Source: Actinoallomurus sp048498315 (GTDB lineage Bacteria > Actinomycetota > Actinomycetes > Streptosporangiales > Streptosporangiaceae). Taken from it: 64,000 nucleotides of DNA. The notes beneath the pieces were generated by a model, which was not told the DNA's origin, did no database searches, and saw only the letters and a list, made by a program, of their open reading frames with translations. The stretch covers positions 1 through 64,000 of the forward strand of contig JBEHYF010000006.1 of NCBI GenBank assembly GCA_048498315.1, read 5' to 3'. Shown here in pieces: positions 7,442 through 14,893 of this stretch. Made by a program: the position numbers and the translations under genes. The first letter of the stretch is position 1. The number at the start of each line of letters is the position of its first letter.

Positions 7442-7461
7442 GGACGCCCTTTCGGGCGTCC
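7442..7461 (-). promoter_or_regulatory. GAAA-tetraloop hairpin in the leader of the small membrane protein
   Basis: Read on the minus strand, GGACGCCC-GAAA-GGGCGTCC is a perfect 8-bp stem capped by a GNRA loop. It is followed six to ten bases later by CTTTT and then the AGGGGGG ribosome binding site. It could act as an attenuator or leader terminator for the 48-residue gene. Confidence 0.5.
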
Positions 7462-7469
7462 GATGGCCA

Positions 7470-8043
7470 CCTGAAGGTGGTGGCCGAGGCGGCAGCCGCG
7501 TTTGTTGCTCCATTTCCTCCCGGTGATTTCTTTCTTCTCGTACTGTCGGCGATCTTCGCTCGCCGCGTCAAGTCGTCAGGCGGTAAAGAATTGCCGCTAC
7601 CTGCGATTGTTAAAATAAGGGTTATTTGTGGAAATGGCGGACGTGACGTGGTGCCGCCGTCCCCGGGTGGGGATCGCGGACGTCCCGGCGGAGGATGTGT
7701 CGCCCATTCGTGAGCGGCCTCCCGTGCGACGGTCAGTGACCACGGGACTTAAGAGGCATATGGGCTTCGTGCCGGCGAGGCGGAGGTTCCCGCAAAGCCC
7801 GATCCGCCGCCGGGCGCGTACGGTGGCGCCCGCGGCGGCGGTGTGTCCGCCCTGGCGTCCTCCCGCTCGCGCCCGGTGGTCGCGCGCGCCTGGACCGGAG
7901 CCTGACCTGCGAATGGTACCCGATCTCCCCGCGGTCGAAGGGCTGCGCCGGGCGGGCCGGTGCGTGGGGGTGGCGAAGCCGTCTCCTCGCGTTCAGACGC
8001 GGCCGGCGCTCTCGAAGTTCGCGAGAAGTATAGTTGACCACCA
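7470..8043. other. Gene-free spacer with an AT-rich island
   Basis: No convincing gene is present. The part around 7500-7630 is distinctly AT-richer than its surroundings. It contains a perfect inverted repeat, AAATAA-GGG-TTATTT (7613-7627), that could be an operator. A 139-residue open frame at 7628-8047 is Arg/Pro-rich and shows no domain or ribosome binding site, so I do not call it. Confidence 0.5.
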
Positions 8044-8073
8044 TTGACACAATTAGTGGTTATCTCGTATGGT
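8044..8073 (+). promoter_or_regulatory. Sigma-70-type promoter of the biosynthetic operon
   Basis: A perfect -35 hexamer TTGACA (8044-8049) is followed after 18 bases by TATGGT (8068-8073), which fits the actinomycete -10 consensus TAnnnT. The predicted start near 8080 gives an 85-base leader before the small-protein ATG at 8166. Confidence 0.65.
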
Positions 8074-8165
8074 CACGACCAGAGCGGTTTTTTCGTTGCA
8101 CTTCTCCGGATCATATGGTAATAGGCCTGTCGCCCAAAAGGGGTGACCGGAAGAATGGAGAGGTA

Positions 8166-8360
8166 ATGCCCCCGACGATCGCGCAAGCGGACGACAAGAC
8201 GACGGTCCCGATCGAAGAACTGATGGACGCGCTGAGCGACGAGGCCAAGGCAGAAGAACTCATCGCCCGCTACGGCCTGACCCGCGAAGACCTCGTCGAG
8301 CAGGCGGAAGCCGCGGCCCGTTCGCTCTCGGCCGAGATCTCCACCCTCAACGTCGTCTGA
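8166..8360 (+). CDS. Small acidic protein, candidate RiPP precursor peptide
   Basis: ATG at 8166 with GGAGAGG three bases upstream; 64 residues. An N-terminal Thr/Asp-rich stretch (MPPTIAQADDKTTVP) is followed by a charged amphipathic helix region (about 17-52, with EELIARYGLTREDLVEQ). The short, less charged, Ser/Thr/Asn/Val-rich end is SLSAEISTLNVV. This arrangement of a helical acidic leader and small C-terminal core fits a ribosomal peptide precursor, and the gene is the first of an operon with two radical SAM enzymes. It has no Cys, signal peptide or membrane helix. A strong hairpin separates it from the enzymes, as is usual when a precursor must be made in excess. The RiPP role is inference. 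It could instead be a small accessory or regulatory protein. Confidence 0.75.
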   Translation: MPPTIAQADDKTTVPIEELMDALSDEAKAEELIARYGLTREDLVEQAEAAARSLSAEISTLNVV

Positions 8361-8383
8361 TCTGACTCGCGGATCACCGCTCA

Positions 8384-8413
8384 GGTGTGGGGCGCGTCAG
8401 CGTGCCCCACACC
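8384..8413 (+). terminator. Perfect hairpin between small protein and radical SAM gene (attenuator)
   Basis: GGTGTGGGGC (8384-8393) and GCCCCACACC (8404-8413) pair without mismatch around a 10-base loop. The hairpin begins 24 bases after the stop of the 64-residue gene and lies 94 bases before the radical SAM start. It has no T-tract, so partial read-through is expected, giving more precursor than enzyme transcript. Confidence 0.7.
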
Positions 8414-8507
8414 CCCGCGCCACCTGCTCCCCTTCCCGCGATCGTCGGCCCGGCCGGTTCCCGTTCCCCCTGCCGTCCTCCTCTCCACGCCTCCCGCCCG
8501 GAGTCTC

Positions 8508-10694
8508 ATGCCCATGACCGCACTGGCGACGATGCCATCCGTCCGGCCGCCCAGCGCCCGGCTCGCCTACCACCGGTACTGCTCCGCGGTGCTCGCGGCG
8601 ATCGCCGAGTCGGTGGAGCTGCTGTCGGCGGACGGCGAGACGCTGTTCCCCGACGGGTACTTCCTCCGCTGCAGAGACCCCCGTACCGCGGCCGACCACG
8701 GCATCGGCGAGGTCGTGCCGCTGGCGCGGCGCGGCGTTGGAGACGGCTCCGCGCTGCCGCCGACGGTGTCCGCCCTCCTGGACATCACCGTCCCGGAGAG
8801 CGAGTACCTGCCGCTCTTCGAGGCCGAGTGGACGTCGCGGGCGACGCCCGAGGGCGGGCACTGGCGGTGCGTCCCCGACGACTCCGGCGACTACGTCTTC
8901 TCCTACCCGATCCCGGACGCACCGGTGCCGGAGGACGGCCTGCACTACGTGGCCCTGCTCCTGGCGGCCCTGCTGGATGAGGCCGATCTGGTGGCGGACG
9001 GCCGCGTCGTCCACCCGGCCGCGGTCCGCGCCGCCGGCCGGTCCCGGCCGGTGCCGCTGCGGCCGCTCGCCGATCCGCACCCGTCGGCCGGGCGGAACGA
9101 GGACACGAAGAGCCGGATCCGGCGGCAGCCCCTGTTCTCGGTGTCGCAGACCGAGCCGACGATCCCGGTCCTGGCACGGCACTGGGCGCTGCTGCGCGGC
9201 CTGGTCGACGTGCGGTACAAGGGCGAGACGGCCGCCCTGGAGGGGTTCCGGCTGCGGAGGACGTCCGACTGGGTGGTGCCCTCGCCCGGCCACCCGTCCG
9301 AGGTGTACGAGCACCTGGCCCGCGTCTGCAACGTGGCCTGCACGTTCTGCTACCTGTTCGGCAACCCGGACACCCTGGCCATCGCGCGGGCCAAGAAGAG
9401 CATCGCCCGCGACGAACTCGACACCCGGCTCCGCTACTACCGCCCGGGCGAGCGCAAGGCGCTGTTCGCCGCACAGTGGGAGCTCAACGAGTTCCTGGTC
9501 GATCCCCGGCTGCCCGACGTGATGCGCGAGGTCAGGAAGCGTACCGACCGCGCCTTCTTCTTCACCACGAACGGCAACCCGCTCACCCCGGAGATCGTCG
9601 AGCGGCTCGCGGAGCTGAAGCCGGTGCACTTCGTCGTGTCGACCAACACGGTCGACGAGCCGCTGCGCCAGGAGATCATGAAGGAGAAGGCGGCGCGCAC
9701 GTGGACCGCGCTGCACTGCCTGCAGGAGCTGCGCAGGCACGAGATCCCGTTCGGGGTCAGCCTCGTGGCCACGCCGGACTTCCCGCTCGACGACCTCACG
9801 AGGACGATCGATACGGTCTCCGCTCTCGACCCGACGTTCATTCGCGTGAACGAGGCGGGGTTCACCCGTGACCACCCGTTCACGATGGACTTCGACACCG
9901 ACGAGCTGTGGAGCAGCGTCATCGAGTGGCTGCACGGCGTCCGCGAGCGGACGAACACGCCGGTCATCGCGATTCCGAGCGCCTATGAGGAGAACTTCTT
10001 CCACGACGACCCGCTCGCACCCCGCATCATCGGCGCCGTCCCGGGCTCGCCGGCCGCCGAGGCGGGACTACGGCCCGGCGACGTCATCGAGCGCCTCGGC
10101 TTCCTGCGGCCGAAGAGCCGTTCGGAGCTGGTCAGCTCACTGTTCATGATGCGGGGCAAGATCAAGCTCGGGGTGCGCCGGGGCGGCCGCCTGCTCGACC
10201 TGACCCTCGACACGACGCTGCCGCCGAAGTACCCCTACACCGGCCCGGTGATCGGCAAGTACTTCGTGCCGCACGGCGTCGTCGCCGCGCCGTCGATCAG
10301 CGTGGCGGACGCCGCCGGGATCGCCGAGGCGGTCGACGAGACGGGCGCCCGGCGCGCATGGCTGGTCACCTCGCCGTTGATGCTGCCCGCCGCGAAGGCG
10401 TTCATCGAGCGGTATCTGCCCGAGTGCGCCGATCGGATCGAGTTCGTCGTCGCGACCAACGACTACCTGGGAGGCAACATCCGCGTCCTGGACATGGCCA
10501 CGGTCGGTGACATCCACTCCGCCCTGGCGCGCAGGGCGGAGGCGACGGGTGCGCGGCCGGATCTGATCCTGCTGCCGTCGACGGGGTTCAACGTCCACGG
10601 CCGCGACCTGATCGGGCGGCACTGGGGCGACCTCGAACGGTGCTGGAACGTCCCGGTCCGGCTTCTCGGCCACACGACCCGGTTCGTCTTCTGA
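8508..10694 (+). CDS. Radical SAM protein with PDZ and DUF512-like C-terminal domains
   Basis: ATG at 8508 is chosen because GGAG lies just upstream and the family-like sequence begins there; 728 residues. An N-terminal region of about 260 residues is unassigned and could bind the peptide. The radical SAM core starts at CNVACTFCY, the CX3CX2C cluster with Cys274, Cys278 and Cys281. At about 507-570 there is a PDZ fold (GSPAAEAGLRPGDVIERLGF). The last 130 residues (VATNDYLGGNIRV, LLPSTGFNVHG) match the end of DUF512-type radical SAM proteins. Those normally have the PDZ domain first, so the order here is altered. The enzyme should cleave S-adenosylmethionine to start a radical reaction, plausibly on the 64-residue peptide. 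It overlaps the next gene as TGATG. Confidence 0.85.
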   Translation: MPMTALATMPSVRPPSARLAYHRYCSAVLAAIAESVELLSADGETLFPDGYFLRCRDPRTAADHGIGEVVPLARRGVGDGSALPPTVSALLDITVPESEYLPLFEAEWTSRATPEGGHWRCVPDDSGDYVFSYPIPDAPVPEDGLHYVALLLAALLDEADLVADGRVVHPAAVRAAGRSRPVPLRPLADPHPSAGRNEDTKSRIRRQPLFSVSQTEPTIPVLARHWALLRGLVDVRYKGETAALEGFRLRRTSDWVVPSPGHPSEVYEHLARVCNVACTFCYLFGNPDTLAIARAKKSIARDELDTRLRYYRPGERKALFAAQWELNEFLVDPRLPDVMREVRKRTDRAFFFTTNGNPLTPEIVERLAELKPVHFVVSTNTVDEPLRQEIMKEKAARTWTALHCLQELRRHEIPFGVSLVATPDFPLDDLTRTIDTVSALDPTFIRVNEAGFTRDHPFTMDFDTDELWSSVIEWLHGVRERTNTPVIAIPSAYEENFFHDDPLAPRIIGAVPGSPAAEAGLRPGDVIERLGFLRPKSRSELVSSLFMMRGKIKLGVRRGGRLLDLTLDTTLPPKYPYTGPVIGKYFVPHGVVAAPSISVADAAGIAEAVDETGARRAWLVTSPLMLPAAKAFIERYLPECADRIEFVVATNDYLGGNIRVLDMATVGDIHSALARRAEATGARPDLILLPSTGFNVHGRDLIGRHWGDLERCWNVPVRLLGHTTRFVF

Positions 10695-12337
10695 TGAGCG
10701 CGCGTACGGTGCTGGTCCGCCCCCCGGTGGACGTGCTGCACAAGTTCAGCAAGCCGGTGGAGTGCCTGGGCATCGCCTACTGTGCCGGGGCACTGCGCCG
10801 GGACGGCTTCGACGTCACGATGCTCGACGGGATGCTGCACGACTGGACGGAGGAGGAGACCGTCCGGCGCGTCATGGAGCTGAGTCCCGACGTCGTCGGC
10901 TTCACCGTCGTCCTCGACCACTTCCCGGACCGCACGGCGCGCATCTGCGCGCTGCTGCGCGAGGCCGGCTACGGCGGCAAGATCATCGTGGGCGGCCATG
11001 CGGTCTCGTTCATCCCGGACCGGATCCTGGGCCGGAACCCGGCGGTCGACGCGGTGATCTGCGGTGAGGGCGAAGGACCGATCACCGGGTACGTCGCCGC
11101 CGTCGCCGCGGGCGGCGACCCGCACGCGGTCCCCGGCGTGTACGCCCGCTCCGACGACGGCGAGATCCGCTGGCGTCCCGCCCCCCGGGTGCGCGACCTC
11201 GACCTGCTGCCGGACCCGGCGCGGGACCTGACCCGCGAGATCATCGATCGCGACGGCCTCGCGTGCGTCTCGACCAGCAGGGGCTGCTACGCGCGCTGCA
11301 CGTTCTGCAGCGTGCCGCGGTTCTACGGGCTGGAGCGTGACCGCCCGCTCGCCAACGGCGGCTGGCTGGCACGGTCGGTGCACCACACGACCGCCGAGAT
11401 CGCGGACCTGCACGAGCGGTTCGGCCTCGTCGAACTGCTCATCGTCGACGACGAGTTCTTCGGCGGCTCCGCCGCCGGGCGCGAACGCGCCCTGATGATC
11501 GGCCGCCGGCTGGCCGAGCTCGCGCTGCCGGTGGAGTTCGCCTTGTCGTGCCGGGCGGAGAACGTCGACGAGGAGGTGCTGACCGCGCTGGCCGGAGGCG
11601 GTCTCCGGCACGTGTTCGTCGGCCTGGAGACCGGATCGGACGACGCCCTGCGGCTGTACGGCAAGGGGCACTCGGTGCGGCAGAACGCCCGTGCCGTCCA
11701 GATCATCAAGTCGCTCGGCCTGTCGTTCCAGCCGGGGTTCATGCTGTTCAACCACCGGGCCACGCTCGACGAGGTCCGCGCCAACCTCGACTTCCTGCAC
11801 GAGATCGGCGAGTTCAAGCCGGTCACCATCAACAGCGCCGTCGACCCGCACTTCGGCACCCCGCTCAACCGGGTCATCCGCCGCGACGGGGCGCTCCGGG
11901 ACCACGGGTCCATCCTGTCGTCGGTCTACCTGGACCCGCGGGTCGGGCTGGCCAAACGGGTCGCGGAGGCGGCGGCGGCGCGGTTCGCGCCCTACCAGGC
12001 GCTGATCGCGGGCCTGCAGTCGGCGGTGACCTTCGAGTGGCGCCGCGTCGTGCCCGGACGCAGCCCGGAGGTGGCCCGCGCCATCGACAAGTTCGAAGCG
12101 ACCTGCAACGAGGGATTCGCCGGCGTCGTGGAACGGGCCGTCGACCGCCTCCGCGACGACGACCCGCCGGCCGAGGCCGAGCTGCTCGACGACGTCGCGC
12201 GCGAGCTCGACCGGGTCGAGTCGCGGCTCGTCCTGGCCAAGGCGCTGCTGCTGGGCGTGGTCGCCCAGCAGGAGGGCGGGGTCCGCTACCACACCCAGAA
12301 CGACGTCATCGCCCGCCTGAAGGGAGTCCCCGCATGA
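10694..12337 (+). CDS. B12-binding-domain radical SAM enzyme
   Basis: This 547-residue protein starts at an ATG overlapping the previous stop. Residues about 3-150 form a Rossmann-like B12-binding domain (LGIAYCAGALRRDGFDVTML, then IIVGGHAVSF and GEGEGP). The radical SAM cluster CYARCTFC follows, with Cys198, Cys202 and Cys205, and then the Elp3-like barrel (FVGLETGSDDAL). The canonical DxHxxG cobalamin motif is not evident, so it may bind cobalamin base-on in an unusual way or not at all. Family members methylate unactivated carbons or do cyclisations in natural-product pathways. An extra helical C-terminal tail of about 130 residues follows the core. It is coupled to both neighbours (ATGA at its end), so it is in the same operon and probably works on the same substrate. 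Confidence 0.88.
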   Translation: MSARTVLVRPPVDVLHKFSKPVECLGIAYCAGALRRDGFDVTMLDGMLHDWTEEETVRRVMELSPDVVGFTVVLDHFPDRTARICALLREAGYGGKIIVGGHAVSFIPDRILGRNPAVDAVICGEGEGPITGYVAAVAAGGDPHAVPGVYARSDDGEIRWRPAPRVRDLDLLPDPARDLTREIIDRDGLACVSTSRGCYARCTFCSVPRFYGLERDRPLANGGWLARSVHHTTAEIADLHERFGLVELLIVDDEFFGGSAAGRERALMIGRRLAELALPVEFALSCRAENVDEEVLTALAGGGLRHVFVGLETGSDDALRLYGKGHSVRQNARAVQIIKSLGLSFQPGFMLFNHRATLDEVRANLDFLHEIGEFKPVTINSAVDPHFGTPLNRVIRRDGALRDHGSILSSVYLDPRVGLAKRVAEAAAARFAPYQALIAGLQSAVTFEWRRVVPGRSPEVARAIDKFEATCNEGFAGVVERAVDRLRDDDPPAEAELLDDVARELDRVESRLVLAKALLLGVVAQQEGGVRYHTQNDVIARLKGVPA

Positions 12338-12945
12338 ACCCGGTGACCGAGCTCGTGACCGGGATCGATCCCGGCCGGCCTCTGCTCGGGCAGATGGAAC
12401 GCCGGCTGCGCGCCGACATCGACTGGCCGCGGCACGTCGTCGCCCTGCTCGAATCCCTGCCCGACGACGGCCTCGTCGCGCTCAACCGGGAGGGCATGCC
12501 GCCGGACGTGGACCCGCGCGTGCTGGCCGTCGCCGATCGCGACGGCGTCGGGGTGGTCAGGCTCAACCTGTTCAGCCGGGAGGCCTTCGTCCGCTACCGG
12601 GCGGCGGGCACGCTCAGCCCCCATTACCACCGTCGTTCCTTCACCACCCGGCTGCTCACCGGCTCGTACCATCATCTGCGGTACGACAACGCCGGCACGC
12701 TCGACCGGCCCGACCTGACGCTGCGCGGCCGTGACGTGCTCCGCGCGGGCGACGGATACGCGCTGGACTGGCGCGAGTACCACTTCGTCGTCTACCCGGC
12801 CGACGGCACCGTCACGCTGACCGTGCACACGCCGCCCGCGATCCCGCCCCGGGGCGAGTTCGCGGCGCGCACGAGGGACGAGGTGCTCCGGCTGCGGTCG
12901 GACATCGTCGCGGCGCTGGCCCGTACCCCCGTGCCGGCGAGTTGA
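12334..12945 (+). CDS. Cupin-like protein of the biosynthetic operon
   Basis: This 203-residue protein starts at an ATG overlapping the previous stop. The middle section carries HYHRRSFTTRLLTGSYHHLRY, and further on GDGYALDWREYHFVVYPADG. The spacing of a His-x-His motif, a beta strand and a later His resembles the metal-binding face of cupin or cysteine-dioxygenase-like folds. This assignment is tentative. It could be a metal-dependent oxygenase or isomerase, or a non-catalytic partner. There is no signal peptide. The TTGA overlap with the aldo-keto reductase gene puts it within the operon. Confidence 0.65.
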   Translation: MNPVTELVTGIDPGRPLLGQMERRLRADIDWPRHVVALLESLPDDGLVALNREGMPPDVDPRVLAVADRDGVGVVRLNLFSREAFVRYRAAGTLSPHYHRRSFTTRLLTGSYHHLRYDNAGTLDRPDLTLRGRDVLRAGDGYALDWREYHFVVYPADGTVTLTVHTPPAIPPRGEFAARTRDEVLRLRSDIVAALARTPVPAS

Positions 12946-13895
12946 CCAGGTCGATCGCCGACAGCTTCGTGCTCGGCACGTGGGGCCTGGCCGGGACGGG
13001 CGCGGCCGCCGGCAGCTCGTACGGGCCGGTCGGCGCGCCGGTGGCGGAGGCGACGTTCGACCGGGCCTGGGCCATGGGCATGCGTGTCGCCGACACGGCG
13101 CCCGCGTACGGCGCCGGCGAGGGCCTGCGGCGGCTGGCGGCCTGGCAGCGCTCGCGCGGCGCGCGGTGGCGGGTGAGCGCCAAACCCGGCCGGCCGTGGA
13201 CCGCCGGCGGCCCCGCGAGCACGCTCGACCAGGACGACCTGCTCGCGGAGGTCCAGGCGACCGCCGACCTGGTCGGCCCGCCCGCGTACGTCCTGATCAA
13301 GGACCCGGATCCGGCCTCCTACCACGACGGCCGGCTGGACCGGGCGCTCGACCGGCTCGAACGCCGGCTGCCCGGCGTGACCGTCGGCGTGGCCGGCCAC
13401 CTGCCGGAGGCGGTGCTCGCGCTGCGCCGCCCCGAACGCCCGCGGGTGGCGCAGATCGAGCTGAACGCCGTGAACCGGTTCGTCTCCGTCCCCGCCGCCG
13501 TGCGGCTGGCCGCCGCCGGCTGGGAGGTGTGGGCGATGCAGCCGCTGGCGTACGGCTTCCTCGCCCGGCCCGACCGCGGCCCGGAACACGACCGGGACTG
13601 GCGCGGCCGTATCCCCGCCCACGTGCGGACGGCGCTCGGCGCCACGGCGCGCGCGTTCGCCGGCGCGGCGGGCGCCGGGCCGGGGCCGGACGAGCGCGCG
13701 GCCGCGGCCATCGCGTTCTGCCTGAGCGTTCCCGCGGTGTCCCGGGTGGTCGTCGGCCCCCGGCACCCGCGGCAGCTCGACGCCGTACCCGCCGCCCTGA
13801 AATGGGTCGCCGACCCGGCCACCGCCCGCAGACTCACCGCCCTCGCCGCCCCGCGATTCCCCGCGGAGCGCGCGCCGGCTCCTCCCGCTCCGTAA
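12942..13895 (+). CDS. Aldo/keto reductase-like protein with altered catalytic His
   Basis: The 317-residue frame starts with TTG in a TTGA overlap with the previous stop. Family markers are GTWGLAGTG at the start, DTAPAYG (Asp51 and Tyr56 of the tetrad), a Lys in SAKPGR (Lys81), and the NADPH-binding end VSRVVVGPRHPRQLDA. The usual fourth residue, the His of the strand ending in LxxHxPD, is replaced by Lys120 (VLIKDPDP). A His-to-other change is seen in AKRs with altered chemistry, so simple carbonyl reduction cannot be assumed. It probably uses NADPH on a pathway intermediate in the cytoplasm. The next gene starts 20 bases downstream. Confidence 0.85.
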   Translation: MTRSIADSFVLGTWGLAGTGAAAGSSYGPVGAPVAEATFDRAWAMGMRVADTAPAYGAGEGLRRLAAWQRSRGARWRVSAKPGRPWTAGGPASTLDQDDLLAEVQATADLVGPPAYVLIKDPDPASYHDGRLDRALDRLERRLPGVTVGVAGHLPEAVLALRRPERPRVAQIELNAVNRFVSVPAAVRLAAAGWEVWAMQPLAYGFLARPDRGPEHDRDWRGRIPAHVRTALGATARAFAGAAGAGPGPDERAAAAIAFCLSVPAVSRVVVGPRHPRQLDAVPAALKWVADPATARRLTALAAPRFPAERAPAPPAP

Positions 13896-13915
13896 CATCG
13901 ACCCGGAAAGTGCGC

Positions 13916-14893
13916 ATGGAAACCACCACATCGCCGCTGAGCGAGCGGCAGCTGCAAGCCTGGAACGAGGACGGATACCTGCTGATCCCCGCCCTGTTCG
14001 ACGAGTCCGAACTCCAGGCCGCCATCGCCGAGCTGCCGCGGATCTTCCCGACGGCCGAGGAGTTCGCCCGGGACGCCGATCCCAAGCGCAACGACCGGTT
14101 CCGCATGCCTCGCTCCGCACGGTCCGGCCTGAACTACTGGGCGCGGTCCGGGATGCTGTCCCAGCACGCCCAGCAGTTCGCCGGGCTCGAGGACTTCCCG
14201 TGGACGGGCGGAGCGCTCGACCGGCTCGCCGTGCATGGCAAGATCGCCGCGGTGGCGCGGTCGCTGCTCGGCGACGACGACGTGCGGCTCTACCAGGCCC
14301 AGCTGTGGGCCAAGTACACCGGGGCCACGAGTTACGCGCAGCCGTTGCACACGGACTACATGACCCACACCCTGCTCGCGCCGAGCCGGGCCGCACGCCC
14401 GCACCAGGTGGAGATGTTCCTCTACCTGCACGACGTCACGGAGGATCTGGCCCCCACCCACCTGGTCTCCCGGCGGCTGACCCGGCAGCGGCCGTCGACG
14501 CCGCACCGGGTTTGGCCGGAGGACGCCCCGGAACTGTACGCGGCGGAGGTCTCCACTCCCGGTCCGGCCGGCACGCTGCTCGTGTACGCGCCCGACGTCT
14601 GGCACCGGGCCGTCGACCTGACCCGGCCCGGCGGCGCGCGGATCTGGATGAACCTCGGCTACAAGCGGGCGGGCGTCGACTGGGCCGGCCTGCAGTGCTT
14701 CGTTCGCGCCGGGCTGTCCGAGCCGTGGCGGGACTTCGTGGCCGGGTCGACGCCGGAGGAACTCGTCCTCGTCGGCTTCCCCCCGCCCGGCCACGAAGCC
14801 TACGACCGGGACGTCCTCGCCGGCATGGCGCTGCGGTATCCGGGCCTGGACCTGGCCCCGTGGTACGCCGCGCTCCCCGGCGAGCGGCCGTGA
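13916..14893 (+). CDS. Phytanoyl-CoA dioxygenase-family Fe(II)/2-oxoglutarate oxygenase
   Basis: 325 residues from ATG 13916 (RBS GGAAAG). The PhyH fold is marked by the opening LQAWNEDGYLLIPALFDESE, the iron facial triad HTD (His145, Asp147) and the distal His230 in DVWHRAVDLT. An Arg about a dozen residues later (ARIWMNLG) would bind the 2-oxoglutarate carboxylate. Such enzymes hydroxylate or halogenate small molecules and carrier- or peptide-bound substrates. The residue after HT is Asp, so hydroxylation is expected rather than halogenation. Its GTGA overlap with the exporter gene shows it belongs to the operon, and a tailoring hydroxylation is the simplest role. Confidence 0.9.
   Translation: METTTSPLSERQLQAWNEDGYLLIPALFDESELQAAIAELPRIFPTAEEFARDADPKRNDRFRMPRSARSGLNYWARSGMLSQHAQQFAGLEDFPWTGGALDRLAVHGKIAAVARSLLGDDDVRLYQAQLWAKYTGATSYAQPLHTDYMTHTLLAPSRAARPHQVEMFLYLHDVTEDLAPTHLVSRRLTRQRPSTPHRVWPEDAPELYAAEVSTPGPAGTLLVYAPDVWHRAVDLTRPGGARIWMNLGYKRAGVDWAGLQCFVRAGLSEPWRDFVAGSTPEELVLVGFPPPGHEAYDRDVLAGMALRYPGLDLAPWYAALPGERP

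Noticed and set aside
6846..7713. Three overlapping long plus-strand frames of 150-285 residues in the repeat tract
   Set aside because: Openness results from the repeat composition; no ribosome binding site, no domain.
7628..8047. 139-residue plus-strand frame upstream of the biosynthetic operon
   Set aside because: Arg/Pro-rich, no recognisable sequence, and it ends at the promoter of the small-protein gene.
8034..8165. Longer version (108 residues) of the small precursor-like protein starting at 8034
   Set aside because: It would start upstream of the consensus promoter hexamers. ATG 8166 has the ribosome binding site.
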